A DNA stretch of 64,000 nucleotides, taken from assembly GCF_018614415.1 (NCBI RefSeq), contig NZ_JAGGOO010000016.1, positions 1-64,000 of the forward strand, written 5' to 3'. Below the pieces are notes generated by a model that worked only from the letters and a program-made list of their open reading frames with translations, was not told the DNA's origin and searched no databases. This stretch comes from Streptomyces sp. ISL-12 (GTDB taxonomy: Bacteria; Actinomycetota; Actinomycetes; Streptomycetales; Streptomycetaceae). Below are positions 20,900 to 29,300 of the stretch, one piece after another. The position numbers and the translations under genes were made by a program. Position 1 is the stretch's first letter, and the number at the start of each line of letters is the position of its first letter.

Positions 20900-21760
20900 A
20901 TGACGACACGCACCACCACTGCCGCCACCGACCCGGCCGTCCACCCGGCCCTCACCGCCGCCGCGCGCGCCGCCCTCGACGCCTATACGGCCGCCCGCGC
21001 CGCGCACGACCGCGCCACCCTCGCCGAGTCCGTGGCGACCGGCGCCGACGGCACCCCCACCATGCGCATCGACCGCCTGGTCGAGGACGCGGTGATCGAC
21101 GCGCTGCGCCCGCACGGCGTCAACATCCTCTCCGAGGAGAGCGGATGGCTCGACCACGCCAGCGCCGTGTCCCTGGTCATCGACCCCCTCGACGGTTCCG
21201 CCAACGGTGCCGCCGGGGTCCCGCTGACCGCGTTCGCCGCCGCCGTGGCGATCGACGGCGAGTTCACCGAGGCGTACACGGTGTGGCTCGACACCGGCCG
21301 CGCCTGGTGGGCCCACCGCGACCAGCCGGTCCCGTACCGCACCTCCGGCCGCCGGGAACTGTCCGGTGCGGCCCTGTCCCTGCTCCGCCCGCACACGGCC
21401 GAGCCCGGCCCGGCCGCCGCCTGGTGGGCCGCCGCCTCCCGTGCCGCCCGCGTCCGCATCCTGTCCACCACCTGCCTGGAGGCCGCGCTGGTCGCCGAGG
21501 GCGCCACCGACGCCTTCGCCGACGCCTGCTCCGACACCCACCGGCTGGTGGACCTGGCCGCGGCGGCCGTGATGGTGCCGCGCGCCGGGGGAGTGGTCCT
21601 CGACGCCCGGGGCCGCCCCCTGGTCTTCGACACCGACCTCACCCGCCGCTGGTCGGGCATCGTCGCCGCCACCCCGGAACTGGGCGCCGAACTGGCCGAC
21701 GTACTGACCACGGCGGCGGACGCGGTCACCGCTCCGGCGGCACCGGATGCCGGCTCATGA
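20900..21760 (+). CDS. Inositol monophosphatase family protein
   Basis: The 286-residue product has the metal-binding motifs of the lithium-sensitive phosphatase family in order: ILSEESG (about residue 75), DPLDGSANGAAGVP (about 95-108) and LVDLAAAAVMVPRAGG (about 215-230). These bind two to three magnesium ions and hydrolyse small phosphate esters; the substrate could be inositol phosphate, histidinol phosphate or another sugar phosphate. The usual W before the last aspartate (WDxAA) is replaced by LVDLAA. The start at MTTRTTT follows a GGACGGTG stretch. Its 3' end overlaps the convergent AhpD-like gene by 35 bp. Confidence 0.88.
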   Translation: MTTRTTTAATDPAVHPALTAAARAALDAYTAARAAHDRATLAESVATGADGTPTMRIDRLVEDAVIDALRPHGVNILSEESGWLDHASAVSLVIDPLDGSANGAAGVPLTAFAAAVAIDGEFTEAYTVWLDTGRAWWAHRDQPVPYRTSGRRELSGAALSLLRPHTAEPGPAAAWWAAASRAARVRILSTTCLEAALVAEGATDAFADACSDTHRLVDLAAAAVMVPRAGGVVLDARGRPLVFDTDLTRRWSGIVAATPELGAELADVLTTAADAVTAPAAPDAGS

Positions 21761-22184
21761 CGGAGACCCGGTTGAACGCGTTGATGGTCACCGCGATCCA
21801 GATCACCGCCGATATCTGCGCGTCGGTGAGGACCGCGCGGGCCACGGCGTAGGCGGCCTCCTGTGCGGGGAGGTCGGCCGGCGCGGTGGTGGCCTCCGCG
21901 AGCCCGAGCGCCGCGCGCTCCACGTCGTCGAACAGCCCGGCCTCCCGCCAGGCGGCCAGCACGCCGAGCCGCTGCGTCGTCTCACCCGCGCGCAGTGCGG
22001 CACGGGTGTGGACGTGCAGACAGAAGGCGCAGCCGTTGATCTGCGACACCCGCAGGTTGACCAGCTCCACCAGAATCCGGTCAAGACCCGCTTCGTCGGC
22101 GACCGTCCGGACCGCCTCCGACGTCCGCACCAGCACCCGGTACGCCTCGGGGCTCTGCTTGTCGACGAAGACACGGCTGCTCAA
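21726..22184 (-). CDS. Carboxymuconolactone decarboxylase/AhpD-like protein
   Basis: The 152-residue product contains NGCAFCLHVHTRAA (CxxC then HxxH-type spacing), the redox-active motif of AhpD-like alkylhydroperoxidase domains, framed by LVNLRVSQI and the C-terminal ISAVIWIAVTINAFNRV. The likely start is the TTG at 22184, which gives SSRVFVDKQSPEAYR, the usual family N-terminus, with GGGAG just upstream; an ATG at 22250 would add 22 residues without family likeness. It is divergent from the pirin gene, and both may belong to an oxidative-stress or quinone-related response. Substrate unknown. Confidence 0.87.
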   Translation of the reverse strand: MSSRVFVDKQSPEAYRVLVRTSEAVRTVADEAGLDRILVELVNLRVSQINGCAFCLHVHTRAALRAGETTQRLGVLAAWREAGLFDDVERAALGLAEATTAPADLPAQEAAYAVARAVLTDAQISAVIWIAVTINAFNRVSVMSRHPVPPER

Positions 22185-22271
22185 CTCGGACTCCCTGGGA
22201 GGCGCCGCCGCCAGGGCGAGCGGGCAAGTGATTGAAGATGAAAGTAGCATGAGGGGCGGAGGTGGTCATCG

Positions 22272-23252
22272 ATGAGCAACGTCGAGACGGAACCCGCACG
22301 GACCCGCTGCGGACCCACGAAGGACGACGGCCGAGGGCCGGAGGAAGGCCGGGTCGACGTCCTCACCCCGCGCGACGTCCCTCTGGGCGGCCCGCGGGCC
22401 ATGACGGTCCGCCGCACCCTGCCGCAGCGGGCCCGGTCCCTGATCGGCGCCTGGTGCTTCGCCGACCACTACGGCCCCGACGACGTGGCCCGCACCGGCG
22501 GCATGGACGTCGCGCCCCACCCCCACATCGGCCTGCAGACGGTCAGCTGGCTGTTCAGCGGTGAGATCGAACACCGGGACAGCCTCGGCACCCACGCCTA
22601 CGTCCGCCCCGGCGAGCTCAACCTCATGACCGGCGGCCACGGCATCTGCCACTCGGAGGTGTCCACCCCGCGGACCACCGTCCTGCACGGCGTCCAGCTG
22701 TGGGTGGCCCTCCCGTCCGAACACCGCGACACCGACCGGGACTTCCAGCACTACGCGCCCGAACCCGTGCACATCGACGGAGCCCAGGTCAGCGTCTTCC
22801 TCGGCTCCCTGGCCGGTTCCGTCTCACCGGTACGGACCTTCACGCCCCTCCTCGGCGCGGAAGTCACCCTCGCCCCGCACACCACGGTCACCCTGCCCGT
22901 CGACCCCGCCTTCGAGCACGGCCTCCTGGTCGACCAGGGCGAACCGCACCTGAACGGCACCGCGTTGCACCTCGCCGAACTGGGCTACGTACCCCCCGGC
23001 ACCGACACCCTGACCCTCCACAACGACTCTCCCGAACCGTCCCGCACGGTCCTGCTCGGCGGGCCGCCGTTCGAGGAGGAGATCATCATGTGGTGGAACT
23101 TCATCGGGCGGTCGTCAGAAGAGATCGCTCAGGCCCGGCAGGACTGGACGGAAGGCCGGCGGTTCGGGGTGGTGGAGGGGTACGACGGTGATCCGCTGCC
23201 CGCTCCCGCGCTGCCGACGGTCCCCATGAGACCCCGGCGAAACCGACCCTGA
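22272..23252 (+). CDS. Pirin family protein
   Basis: The 326-residue bicupin has the N-terminal metal site HPHIGLQT (about residues 80-87) and GHGICHSE (about 121-128), which supply the three histidines and glutamate of pirins. Pirins are cytosolic iron-binding proteins; some oxidise quercetin, others modulate metabolic enzymes. The C-terminal cupin is present (PPFEEEIIMWWNFIGR). The GGCGGAGG site upstream fixes the ATG at 22272. About 35 residues at the N-terminus precede the conserved VDVLTPRDVPLGG. Divergent from the AhpD-like gene with an 87-bp promoter region. Confidence 0.92.
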   Translation: MSNVETEPARTRCGPTKDDGRGPEEGRVDVLTPRDVPLGGPRAMTVRRTLPQRARSLIGAWCFADHYGPDDVARTGGMDVAPHPHIGLQTVSWLFSGEIEHRDSLGTHAYVRPGELNLMTGGHGICHSEVSTPRTTVLHGVQLWVALPSEHRDTDRDFQHYAPEPVHIDGAQVSVFLGSLAGSVSPVRTFTPLLGAEVTLAPHTTVTLPVDPAFEHGLLVDQGEPHLNGTALHLAELGYVPPGTDTLTLHNDSPEPSRTVLLGGPPFEEEIIMWWNFIGRSSEEIAQARQDWTEGRRFGVVEGYDGDPLPAPALPTVPMRPRRNRP

Positions 23253-23294
23253 CCAGGCAGGTATGAGTCCCTTCCCGGCGACCACGAAGCCTGG

Positions 23295-23756
23295 ATGGAC
23301 GATGGGTGCCTGCTGCTGTGGCGTGAGCGCTGCGAGATGATCGGGTTCGTCCTGTCCGGACAGGGGCTTCCTGCCCTCTACGTCAGCGGGGACAACGCCT
23401 CGATCCGCACCGTGGCCGAGATCTCCCGCCGGGTCGCGCACATCGACGCGGCGGTGCTGCAGGCGGGCACCGCACGTGTGCCGGCGAAGTTCGACGGCCG
23501 CCCGCTGTCCCTGGACAGCCGACGGGCCGCAACGGCGGCAGCGGTCCTGGGCGCGGACATCGTGCTGTCTGCCCGCTACGACGGCTGGACTTACTTCTCC
23601 GAGGGCCCGGCGGAGCTCGAACTGGCCTTATACGAGGCCGCTCTGGCCCCCCTGCTCCACGCCGTGCCGCACGGGCACCACGGTGGCCCTACGCCCCTGC
23701 CCCATGCCCCTGACGGCCAACCACTACCGCACTACCAGCCCGCCCAGGACACGTGA
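23295..23756 (+). pseudogene. MBL-fold metallo-hydrolase, C-terminal fragment
   Basis: The frame encodes IGFVLSGQGLPALYVSGDNA, AHIDAAVLQAGTARVP and DGRPLSLDSRRAA, which match the second half of UlaG-like MBL-fold hydrolases (the GDN aspartate is a metal ligand). The first half with HxHxDH is absent; only 42 bp separate this frame from the pirin stop. The later region reads LSARYDGWTYFSEG, where intact relatives have a histidine (VHFEGW type), so that ligand is lost too. I read it as a truncated remnant. The open frame could still make a 153-residue protein, but not an active hydrolase of this family. Confidence 0.68.
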
Positions 23757-23757
23757 C

Positions 23758-24150
23758 ATGCCCCTCGTACGTATCGACCTGATCCGCGGGCGCAGCCCGG
23801 AAGCCGTGCGGGCCATCGCCGACGCCGTCCGGCAGTCCCTCGTCGACGCGCTGAAGATCCCCGAGCGCGACCGGTTCCACATCGTCACCCAGCACGACGC
23901 CGACGAGATCACCGCCCTCGACGCCGGGCCCGTCTTCCAGCGCACCGGAGACGGCACAGCCATCGTCCACATCTTCACCCAGCGCGGCCTCAGCGCCGAC
24001 GACAAGCAGGGCCTGTAACGCACGCTTGCCGAACGACTCGAGGCGGTCGGTATCGGCGGCACGGATCTATTCATCAGCTACTTCGAGAACGGCCCCGACG
24101 ATCGGTCGTTCGCCGACGGCCGTGCCCAGTACGCCGAGGGCGACCTCGCC
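23758..24150 (+). pseudogene. 4-oxalocrotonate tautomerase-like gene broken by an in-frame TAA
   Basis: The gene starts MPLVRIDLIRGRSPEAVRAI with the catalytic N-terminal proline and runs to DDKQGL, then meets TAA at 24016-24018. Directly after the stop the same frame continues RTLAERLEAVGIGGTDLFIS and SYFENGPDDRSFADGRAQYA, which is the expected C-terminal third of the family. A TAC to TAA change (Tyr in relatives) explains the break. The frame also lacks a stop near its natural end (about 24150; the codon there is CAA) and would read into the next gene. A truncated 86-residue product may still be made; its function is doubtful. Confidence 0.78.
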
Positions 24151-24164
24151 CAAGGAGTTCCGCC

Positions 24165-25202
24165 ATGCCCCGTGGCCTGGCCTCTCTCACCGCCGACCTG
24201 CCTGTATGGGCCGCCCCGATGGACGGCGGTCCCAGTACCCCCGCCCTGGTCCAGGCCGCTGCCCGCGCCGGTGGGCTCGGGTTTCTCGCGGGCGGCGACA
24301 GATCCCCCGCCGACCTCGCCGCGCAGATCGCCGAAGTGCGGGCGAGCGGTGTGGACTTCGGCGTCAACCTCTTCGCCCACAACCCCATACCGGTCACCTC
24401 ACATGCCTACCGTGGCTACGTCCACGCCCTCATTCTGGAAGCCGAGCGCTACGGCGTCGACCTGACCGTCGAGCTCGAGCCCGCCAACGAGGACGATGAC
24501 GCCTGGTCGGACAAGACCGACCTGTTGCTGGAAGTGCCGGTCCCGCTCGTCTCGTTCACCTTCGGTCTGCCCCACCCGGACACCGTCCGCGCTCTGCAGG
24601 GGACGGGCAGCCTGGTCGCCCAGACCGTCACCAGCCCCGCCGAAGCCCTCGCCGCCGCCGAGACCGGCGCGGACCTGCTGATCGTCCAGGCCCCGGCAGC
24701 CGTCGGGCACTCCGCCACCTTCACCCCGGACCGGCCCCTCACTCCCATCGACCTGCCCGACCTGGTCAGCGACGTGCGGCACACCGTCCCCCTGCCAGTG
24801 ATCGCCACCGGTGGCATCGCCACCCCCGCAGACACCGCCGCCGCTCTACGCGCCGGCGCCCACGCCGCCATGGTCGGCACTCTTCTCCTGCGCACCCACG
24901 AGAGCGGCGCCTCCACGCCCCACAAGGCAGCCCTTGTCGACCCGGCCTTCACGGACACCACGCTGACCCGTGTCTTCACGGGCCGCCCGGCCCGCGCCCT
25001 GCGCAACCGCTTCACCGACACCTTCGAACGCTCCGCCCCCCTCGGCTACCCGGCGCTCCACCACCTCACCAGCCGGCTGCGTAAAGCAGCAACCGCCGCG
25101 CACGACACCGATCTCATGCCCCTGTGGGCCGGAACCGGCCACCGCCGGGCCCGCGACGAACCCGCCGCCCAGACTCTCACCCGCCTCGCGGCCGGGCTGT
25201 GA
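24165..25202 (+). CDS. Nitronate monooxygenase (2-nitropropane dioxygenase family)
   Basis: The 345-residue TIM-barrel protein opens ADLPVWAAPMDGGPSTPALV, has GGLGFLAGG, the phosphate-binding VIATGGIATPADTAAALRAG and the FMN-site AAMVGTLLLRTHES. The usual QGxEAGGH motif reads VQAPAAVGHSATF, keeping the active-site histidine but not the glycine-rich lead. The family uses FMN to oxidise alkyl nitronates to carbonyl compounds and nitrite, although some members act in fatty-acid metabolism. An AAGGAG site lies six bases before the ATG. It follows the broken tautomerase gene and may have formed one operon with it. Confidence 0.88.
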   Translation: MPRGLASLTADLPVWAAPMDGGPSTPALVQAAARAGGLGFLAGGDRSPADLAAQIAEVRASGVDFGVNLFAHNPIPVTSHAYRGYVHALILEAERYGVDLTVELEPANEDDDAWSDKTDLLLEVPVPLVSFTFGLPHPDTVRALQGTGSLVAQTVTSPAEALAAAETGADLLIVQAPAAVGHSATFTPDRPLTPIDLPDLVSDVRHTVPLPVIATGGIATPADTAAALRAGAHAAMVGTLLLRTHESGASTPHKAALVDPAFTDTTLTRVFTGRPARALRNRFTDTFERSAPLGYPALHHLTSRLRKAATAAHDTDLMPLWAGTGHRRARDEPAAQTLTRLAAGL

Positions 25203-25229
25203 ATCCGCCGCGTCCCTGCCCCGTCACCC

Positions 25230-25409
25230 ATGAATCCCAGCCACGAGATGATCAGCCCGTCCCCGCCGGGGGTGTCTGTCGTCGCTCCCGGTGAGGTCAT
25301 CACCGACGAGGTACTGGACTGTCTGCGCAGCGGCGTCGAGCACGGGGTCCTGATCCCGGACGCGGCCGACCCGTCGCTCAAGACGCTCCGTGTGGTGGCG
25401 CGGGACTGA
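25230..25409 (+). CDS. Short hypothetical ORF
   Basis: A 59-residue frame (MNPSHEMISPSPPGVSVVAP, ending LKTLRVVARD) starts 27 bp after the nitronate monooxygenase stop. Codon bias is acceptable, but no strong ribosome-binding site precedes the ATG and no family was recognised. It may be a remnant in a decayed stretch. Confidence 0.3.
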   Translation: MNPSHEMISPSPPGVSVVAPGEVITDEVLDCLRSGVEHGVLIPDAADPSLKTLRVVARD

Positions 25410-25887
25410 CGACGGTGCGTGTGAGGACATCACGACCGCTGTGGAGTACGACAAGCCCGATCAGGACCGGCGGATCCCCTTGAACCGCATGCCGCGCCGC
25501 GTGCGCAGCGAGTTCGTCATCGCATCCGTTCATGTTCCGGGGCAGGTTCACGGCGCAGGTCCACGGCGCAGCACGGGCGGCGGGCTGACGGCCGGCGTCC
25601 GAATGCCGACCGGTCGCGGCGAGCGCTCTGGGCGATCGCCGGAGCCGGGGCAGCGCGCCGTCCAGCGCCGCGCCCCACTGCTGTGCTGCTGTGAGCGCGC
25701 GCGGGTTTTCCGACGGGGTGGCCGCCAGGTGTCCGGAGTTCGAGCTCGGGGTGGTTTGCGTCGGGCAAGTGGCTGTCGGTTAGGCTCCGGTCGGAGTGCT
25801 TGGGAAGCAGGTGCTGCCCGCGGCCGGCCCGAAAGGAGCCGGTTGCGGTGTTGCTGCTGCCCGCCGTCCCGCAATTGGAGCCTCCCT
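25410..25887. other. Intergenic stretch, no gene recognised
   Basis: About 480 bp with no convincing frame. It includes a short near-direct repeat (GGTTCACGGCGCAGGTCCAC region near 25542-25570) and presumably the promoter of the ANTAR-GAF gene near its right end (a GGTTAGGCTCCGG segment near 25780). Nothing else is supported. Confidence 0.4.
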
Positions 25888-26754
25888 ATGGGTCAGCTTC
25901 CCTGGCACCCGGATGAAGGAATCACTCCGGCGACACCGTCTGGCTCCCGTCCTGTCCAGTGGGATCCGCGCTGGGCGCAGGAAGAGCTCGATCTGCGCAA
26001 CCGGGGTCTGGGCCATGCAGGTGTCGGTCGTGCTCAGAACGTGCTGGCCAAGCGGTACCACCTGGCCTCTGCTGATCAGGCGTTCGAACTACTGAGAACG
26101 GTTTCGCAGCAGTCGAACATCAAGCTGCACACGCTCGCCGACGCCGTTGTCCGCACGCCCGCCCCGGACCAGGACGCGCCCTTATGGTTTCCCGGCCGGG
26201 CGCGTGTCAGCCCGCCCCGGCTGCCGGGCCTGAGCCTGGACCGGGGCTCGCGAGGCAGCCAGGGTGCCGTCCTGAAGGCGGCGCTGCACCGGGTGCTGTC
26301 GATCACGCAGACGCCGATGGGCAACGTCCAGCTGGCGGAGAGCGGTCGGCTCCATCTGGCCCGGCACACCGGCCTGAACACGTACTTCACCGACTTCTTC
26401 GCCTTCGTCGACGCCCCCACCACCGCCTGCTCGCAGGCGGCCGCCGAACGCCGGCAGGTCACGGTGCGGGATGTGGCGACCGCGGACGTGTTCGACGAGG
26501 CGTCCCGTTTCGCCATCCTGCAGGCAGGCAGCCGGGCTGCTCACAGCGTCCCTCTGACGAACGGCAAGGGCGGAGTGCTGGGCATGGTCTCCTCCCACCA
26601 CGAACGCCCCCTGGCCGGCTTCACCAGCGCCCAGCTCCACGCCCTGCAGCAGACGGGAACCGACGTCGGCCGCTGGCTGTCCTGGCACTGGCACACCGTC
26701 GTCCTGGACGCCCTGGAACGCCTCCACGCCCAAGCCGTCAGCGCGCACCACTGA
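25888..26754 (+). CDS. ANTAR-GAF domain protein, putative RNA-binding antiterminator regulator
   Basis: The 288-residue product has an ANTAR-like helical domain first, about residues 28-95: QEELDLRNRGLGHAGVGRAQ, then LAKRYHLASADQAFELLRTV and SQQSNIKLHTLADAVV. A GAF-like sensor domain follows, about 125-275, with TGLNTYFTDFFAFVDAP, VTVRDVATADVFDEAS, AILQAGSRAAHSVPL and GGVLGMVSSHHERP. ANTAR domains bind dual stem-loops in nascent RNA to prevent termination. In most actinobacterial examples the GAF domain precedes ANTAR; here the order is reversed. Start chosen at MGQLPWHP with a GGAG site nine bases upstream. No ligand or target RNA can be named. Confidence 0.82.
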   Translation: MGQLPWHPDEGITPATPSGSRPVQWDPRWAQEELDLRNRGLGHAGVGRAQNVLAKRYHLASADQAFELLRTVSQQSNIKLHTLADAVVRTPAPDQDAPLWFPGRARVSPPRLPGLSLDRGSRGSQGAVLKAALHRVLSITQTPMGNVQLAESGRLHLARHTGLNTYFTDFFAFVDAPTTACSQAAAERRQVTVRDVATADVFDEASRFAILQAGSRAAHSVPLTNGKGGVLGMVSSHHERPLAGFTSAQLHALQQTGTDVGRWLSWHWHTVVLDALERLHAQAVSAHH

Positions 26755-27326
26755 CGTTGTGCGGGGCTGCGTCCGCAGTTCTCGGTGGTCCGGGAAACGG
26801 CGGACGCAAAGCTGCCGGCTCTCGCGAGGTGACGGCTCTCACCTGACTGCCCAAGCGATCCCCTCGCGACAACCCCACAGACGGTCCCCGACAACCGGAC
26901 CCGGTCACGCGTGGGTTCACGCTTTCACCACAACCGGGCCGCGTACGGAGAACTGGCTGAACAGCCATCCGCTCGTTACTTCCGCAGGAGCCGCCCATTC
27001 GGACGCGTCGAACGCCTCGCGGGCCGCGCGCACCGCGGCGCCACTGGTTGTCGTAGCGCCCTCCGGCACCCTCCCGGATGGCGTCCTCGGCGTAGAGGTC
27101 CAGGATTGGTTCGATGCGCTGCTTGCCGTTTCCCATGCCGAACTCGGGGCAGGGAGTGTCGCAGAGCGCGTCGATGATTGCTTGGTTCGGTCATGCTCCG
27201 CACTGTGTCCGCGAGGCATGCGGATCACCAGCGTCCGGTCCGCTGGGCGGAACGCCGGTGTCGGACAGAGAGCACCGCGACCGCGTCGGCCTACGTCCGT
27301 GAGGTCGGCCGACGGGGGCGAGGTCT
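26755..27326. other. Degenerate region without intact genes
   Basis: Frames on both strands are short and broken. On the minus strand near 26990-27045 a short piece reads AAVRAAREAFDASEWA, which resembles the N-terminal part of aldehyde dehydrogenases but is too short to assert. The right end continues into an IS5-type transposase remnant. I read this as decayed DNA around an old insertion. Confidence 0.5.
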
Positions 27327-27459
27327 GTGGTGGCCGGACAACCACGACGACGTGCGCTCGATCACCCACCTGCGTCGGCGCAAGCGTTCGGCATCGGCTG
27401 CCTCAGCCCTTCGCTGTCGTGGACGTTGGCGCATGAGACGCCGACGATGCGGGGCAGTC
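27327..27459 (-). pseudogene. IS5-type transposase remnant
   Basis: On the minus strand one frame reads SGLPRIVGVSCANVHDSEGL (27459 to about 27403), matching the GLPLxVGxSAANVHDS segment of IS5-family DDE transposases. A second frame immediately after reads RRRWVIERTSSWLSGHH (27377-27327), matching the RRW-ERT-WL C-terminal signature around the last catalytic glutamate. The roughly 60-100 residues that normally separate these two motifs are missing and the frame changes, so the gene is dead. No terminal inverted repeats were identified. Confidence 0.75.
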
Positions 27460-27478
27460 CGCTCGCACCTGAGCGGTG

Positions 27479-28393
27479 TCAGTCGCCGTCGGCGATGAAG
27501 TCGGCTATCGCGCCAGCGACGGCTTCGGGCTGCTCGTCGGGGATGAAGTGCCCGGCGCCGGGCACGATGACTCCGGTGGTGTTGTCGGCCCAGGGGCTGA
27601 TGGAGGCCGCCATGTCCGGGATGGAGCCGTGGCTGCTGGATATTCCGAGGACGGGCAGGGTCAGGTGCTGCCGGTCGAGCGCCTGGTGGTTCCTGCGCGC
27701 CGACTCGGCGGCGTCCCGGTAGTAGGCGAGGGAGGCGCGGAGGCCGCCGTCGGCTGCGAGGGCCGCCGCGTAGTGGTCGAGGTCCGCGTCGTCGAACGTG
27801 CCGGGAGCGAGGGCCTTCGCCTTCAGGAACCAGCCGACGTACTCCCGTTCGCGGCCGGCGAGCAGGGTCTCGGGCAGGTCGGGCACGAGGTGGAACGCGA
27901 AATGCCAGGTCTTCCACGCCTGGGCCGGGTCGGTGGGAATCGTCTCCGGGAGGGTGATGCCGGGAATTGCGGCGTCGAGCAGGACGACCCCGCGCAGTTG
28001 ACTCTCATAGCCGAGGGCGAGGGAGAAGGCGACCCAGGCGCCGATGTCGTGGGCGGCCAGCCAGTAGGCCGGCACCCCGAGCGCCTTGACGGCGGCGTGG
28101 ACGTGGGCGGCGACCGTGTGGGTGTCGTAGCCGCGCTCCGGGCGCTCGGAGTGGCCCTGGCCCGGCAGGTCGACCGCGATGACGCGGAACCGGCGGGCGA
28201 GGCCGGGCATGACCTTGCGCCAGGCCCGCCAGGTCTGCGGGAACCCGGCGAGCAGGACGACAGCCGGACCGTCCGGTCGGCCGCCTTCGACGGCATGAAG
28301 GCGGATGCCGCCCGCGTCGACCCAGCGGTGGGTGAATCCGGCCAGGTCGTGCAGGGGCAGGTCAGGGACGGGGTTGCTCGCGGAGACGGTCAT
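27479..28393 (-). CDS. Alpha/beta hydrolase, epoxide hydrolase or haloacetate dehalogenase type
   Basis: The 304-residue product has the oxyanion region VVLLAGFPQTWRAWR, the nucleophile elbow AAHDIGAWVAFSLA with aspartate as nucleophile (so not a serine esterase), an acid residue region in the cap, and the C-terminal VPGAGHFIPDEQPE with the catalytic histidine. Aspartate nucleophiles are used by epoxide hydrolases and haloalkane/haloacetate dehalogenases. The GGAGG site seven bases before the ATG at 28393 fixes the start (MTVSASN). It is divergent from a TetR gene, which likely represses it through the palindrome at 28620-28643. Natural substrate unknown. Confidence 0.9.
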   Translation of the reverse strand: MTVSASNPVPDLPLHDLAGFTHRWVDAGGIRLHAVEGGRPDGPAVVLLAGFPQTWRAWRKVMPGLARRFRVIAVDLPGQGHSERPERGYDTHTVAAHVHAAVKALGVPAYWLAAHDIGAWVAFSLALGYESQLRGVVLLDAAIPGITLPETIPTDPAQAWKTWHFAFHLVPDLPETLLAGREREYVGWFLKAKALAPGTFDDADLDHYAAALAADGGLRASLAYYRDAAESARRNHQALDRQHLTLPVLGISSSHGSIPDMAASISPWADNTTGVIVPGAGHFIPDEQPEAVAGAIADFIADGD

Positions 28394-28619
28394 GGGGTCC
28401 TCCATCGGTGTCGGGGTGTGCTGGTCCGGCGGTCCGGCCGAGGGCCGGGCCCGTGAGGGCGATGCGGCTGACGACGGCGGCCATGCGGTGCTCGGAATTC
28501 GGGTCGCGGGATGGCCGGCGGTGCGACGACCTGAGCCGACGGTGGGGGTGGGGCGCCTGCCGCGCGCCGCCCCGGTTTGCGGGGGACGCCCGGTCACGAT
28601 CATGCCTGGAGGCTAACAC

Positions 28620-28643
28620 ATCTTGAAACGTTCAGTTCAAGAT
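28620..28643. promoter_or_regulatory. Palindromic operator for the divergent TetR/hydrolase pair
   Basis: ATCTTGAA (28620-28627) and TTCAAGAT (28636-28643) are perfect inverted copies separated by eight bases; the inner TTGAAACGTTCAGTTCAA is the densest dyad in the 300-bp divergent region. It abuts TAAGAT, a plausible -10 element for the TetR gene, and so is well placed for autorepression. Confidence 0.72.
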
Positions 28644-28694
28644 AAGATGGCGGGCAGCGACGGGAACACCGACACACCAGCAGGGAAGTGCCAC

Positions 28695-29300
28695 GTGGCA
28701 GGCAAGAAGCAGTTCGACATGGACACGGTGCTCGACGCCGCGATGATCCAGTTCTGGCGCGCCGGCTACGCCGACACCTCGGTCGACGACCTGTCCCGGA
28801 CCACCGGCCTGAACCGCAGCTCGATCTACTCCTCGCTCGGCGACAAGGACACGCTGTTCCTGCGCTGCCTGGATCGTTACGCCACGCGCTACGGCGACAA
28901 GTACGACGCCGCCCTGGCGTGTGCGGTCTCCGGGCCCGTTGCGGCGGTCCGCGCGTTCTTCGACGTCACCCTTGAGCGCATCGCCGATCCCGAACTGCCC
29001 GACGGATGCCTGATCGCCCAGTCGGCCATGGCGATTCCCGTGCTGAGCCCGGCCGTCGCGGCGCACGCCAGGCAGGCGCTCGGCCTCCAGCGCCTGCGTC
29101 TGCGCGCCGCGTTGGAGGCGGGCCGGATGACCGGCCAGGACGCCGAGGCCTTCGCTGTGCACGTGGCGGCCGTTAACCAGTCCCTCGCTGTCATGAGCAG
29201 AGCCGGGGCGAGCCCGGCACAGCTCCTGGCCATCGTGGACGTGACCGTCGACGCGCTCTCGCAGGCGTTGCGCGCGCGCAACCAGACCGGGGGACTGTGA
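28695..29300 (+). CDS. TetR family transcriptional regulator
   Basis: The helix-turn-helix reads DTVLDAAMIQFWRAGYADTS, then VDDLSRTTGLNRSSIYSSLG and DKDTLFLRCLDRY, the TetR N-terminal pattern. The C-terminal ligand domain carries PDGCLIAQSAMAIPVLSPAV, as in the AcrR-like subgroup with a DGCL motif. The GTG at 28695 (VAGKKQFDMDTVLDAA) was chosen because the two upstream ATGs (28623, 28647) lie in or at the operator and -10 region. About 201 residues. It probably controls itself and the divergent hydrolase gene. Confidence 0.9.
   Translation: MAGKKQFDMDTVLDAAMIQFWRAGYADTSVDDLSRTTGLNRSSIYSSLGDKDTLFLRCLDRYATRYGDKYDAALACAVSGPVAAVRAFFDVTLERIADPELPDGCLIAQSAMAIPVLSPAVAAHARQALGLQRLRLRAALEAGRMTGQDAEAFAVHVAAVNQSLAVMSRAGASPAQLLAIVDVTVDALSQALRARNQTGGL

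Noticed and set aside
26990..27045. Aldehyde dehydrogenase N-terminal fragment on the minus strand
   Set aside because: Only about 16 residues resemble the family and no other segment follows, so it is not listed as a separate pseudogene.
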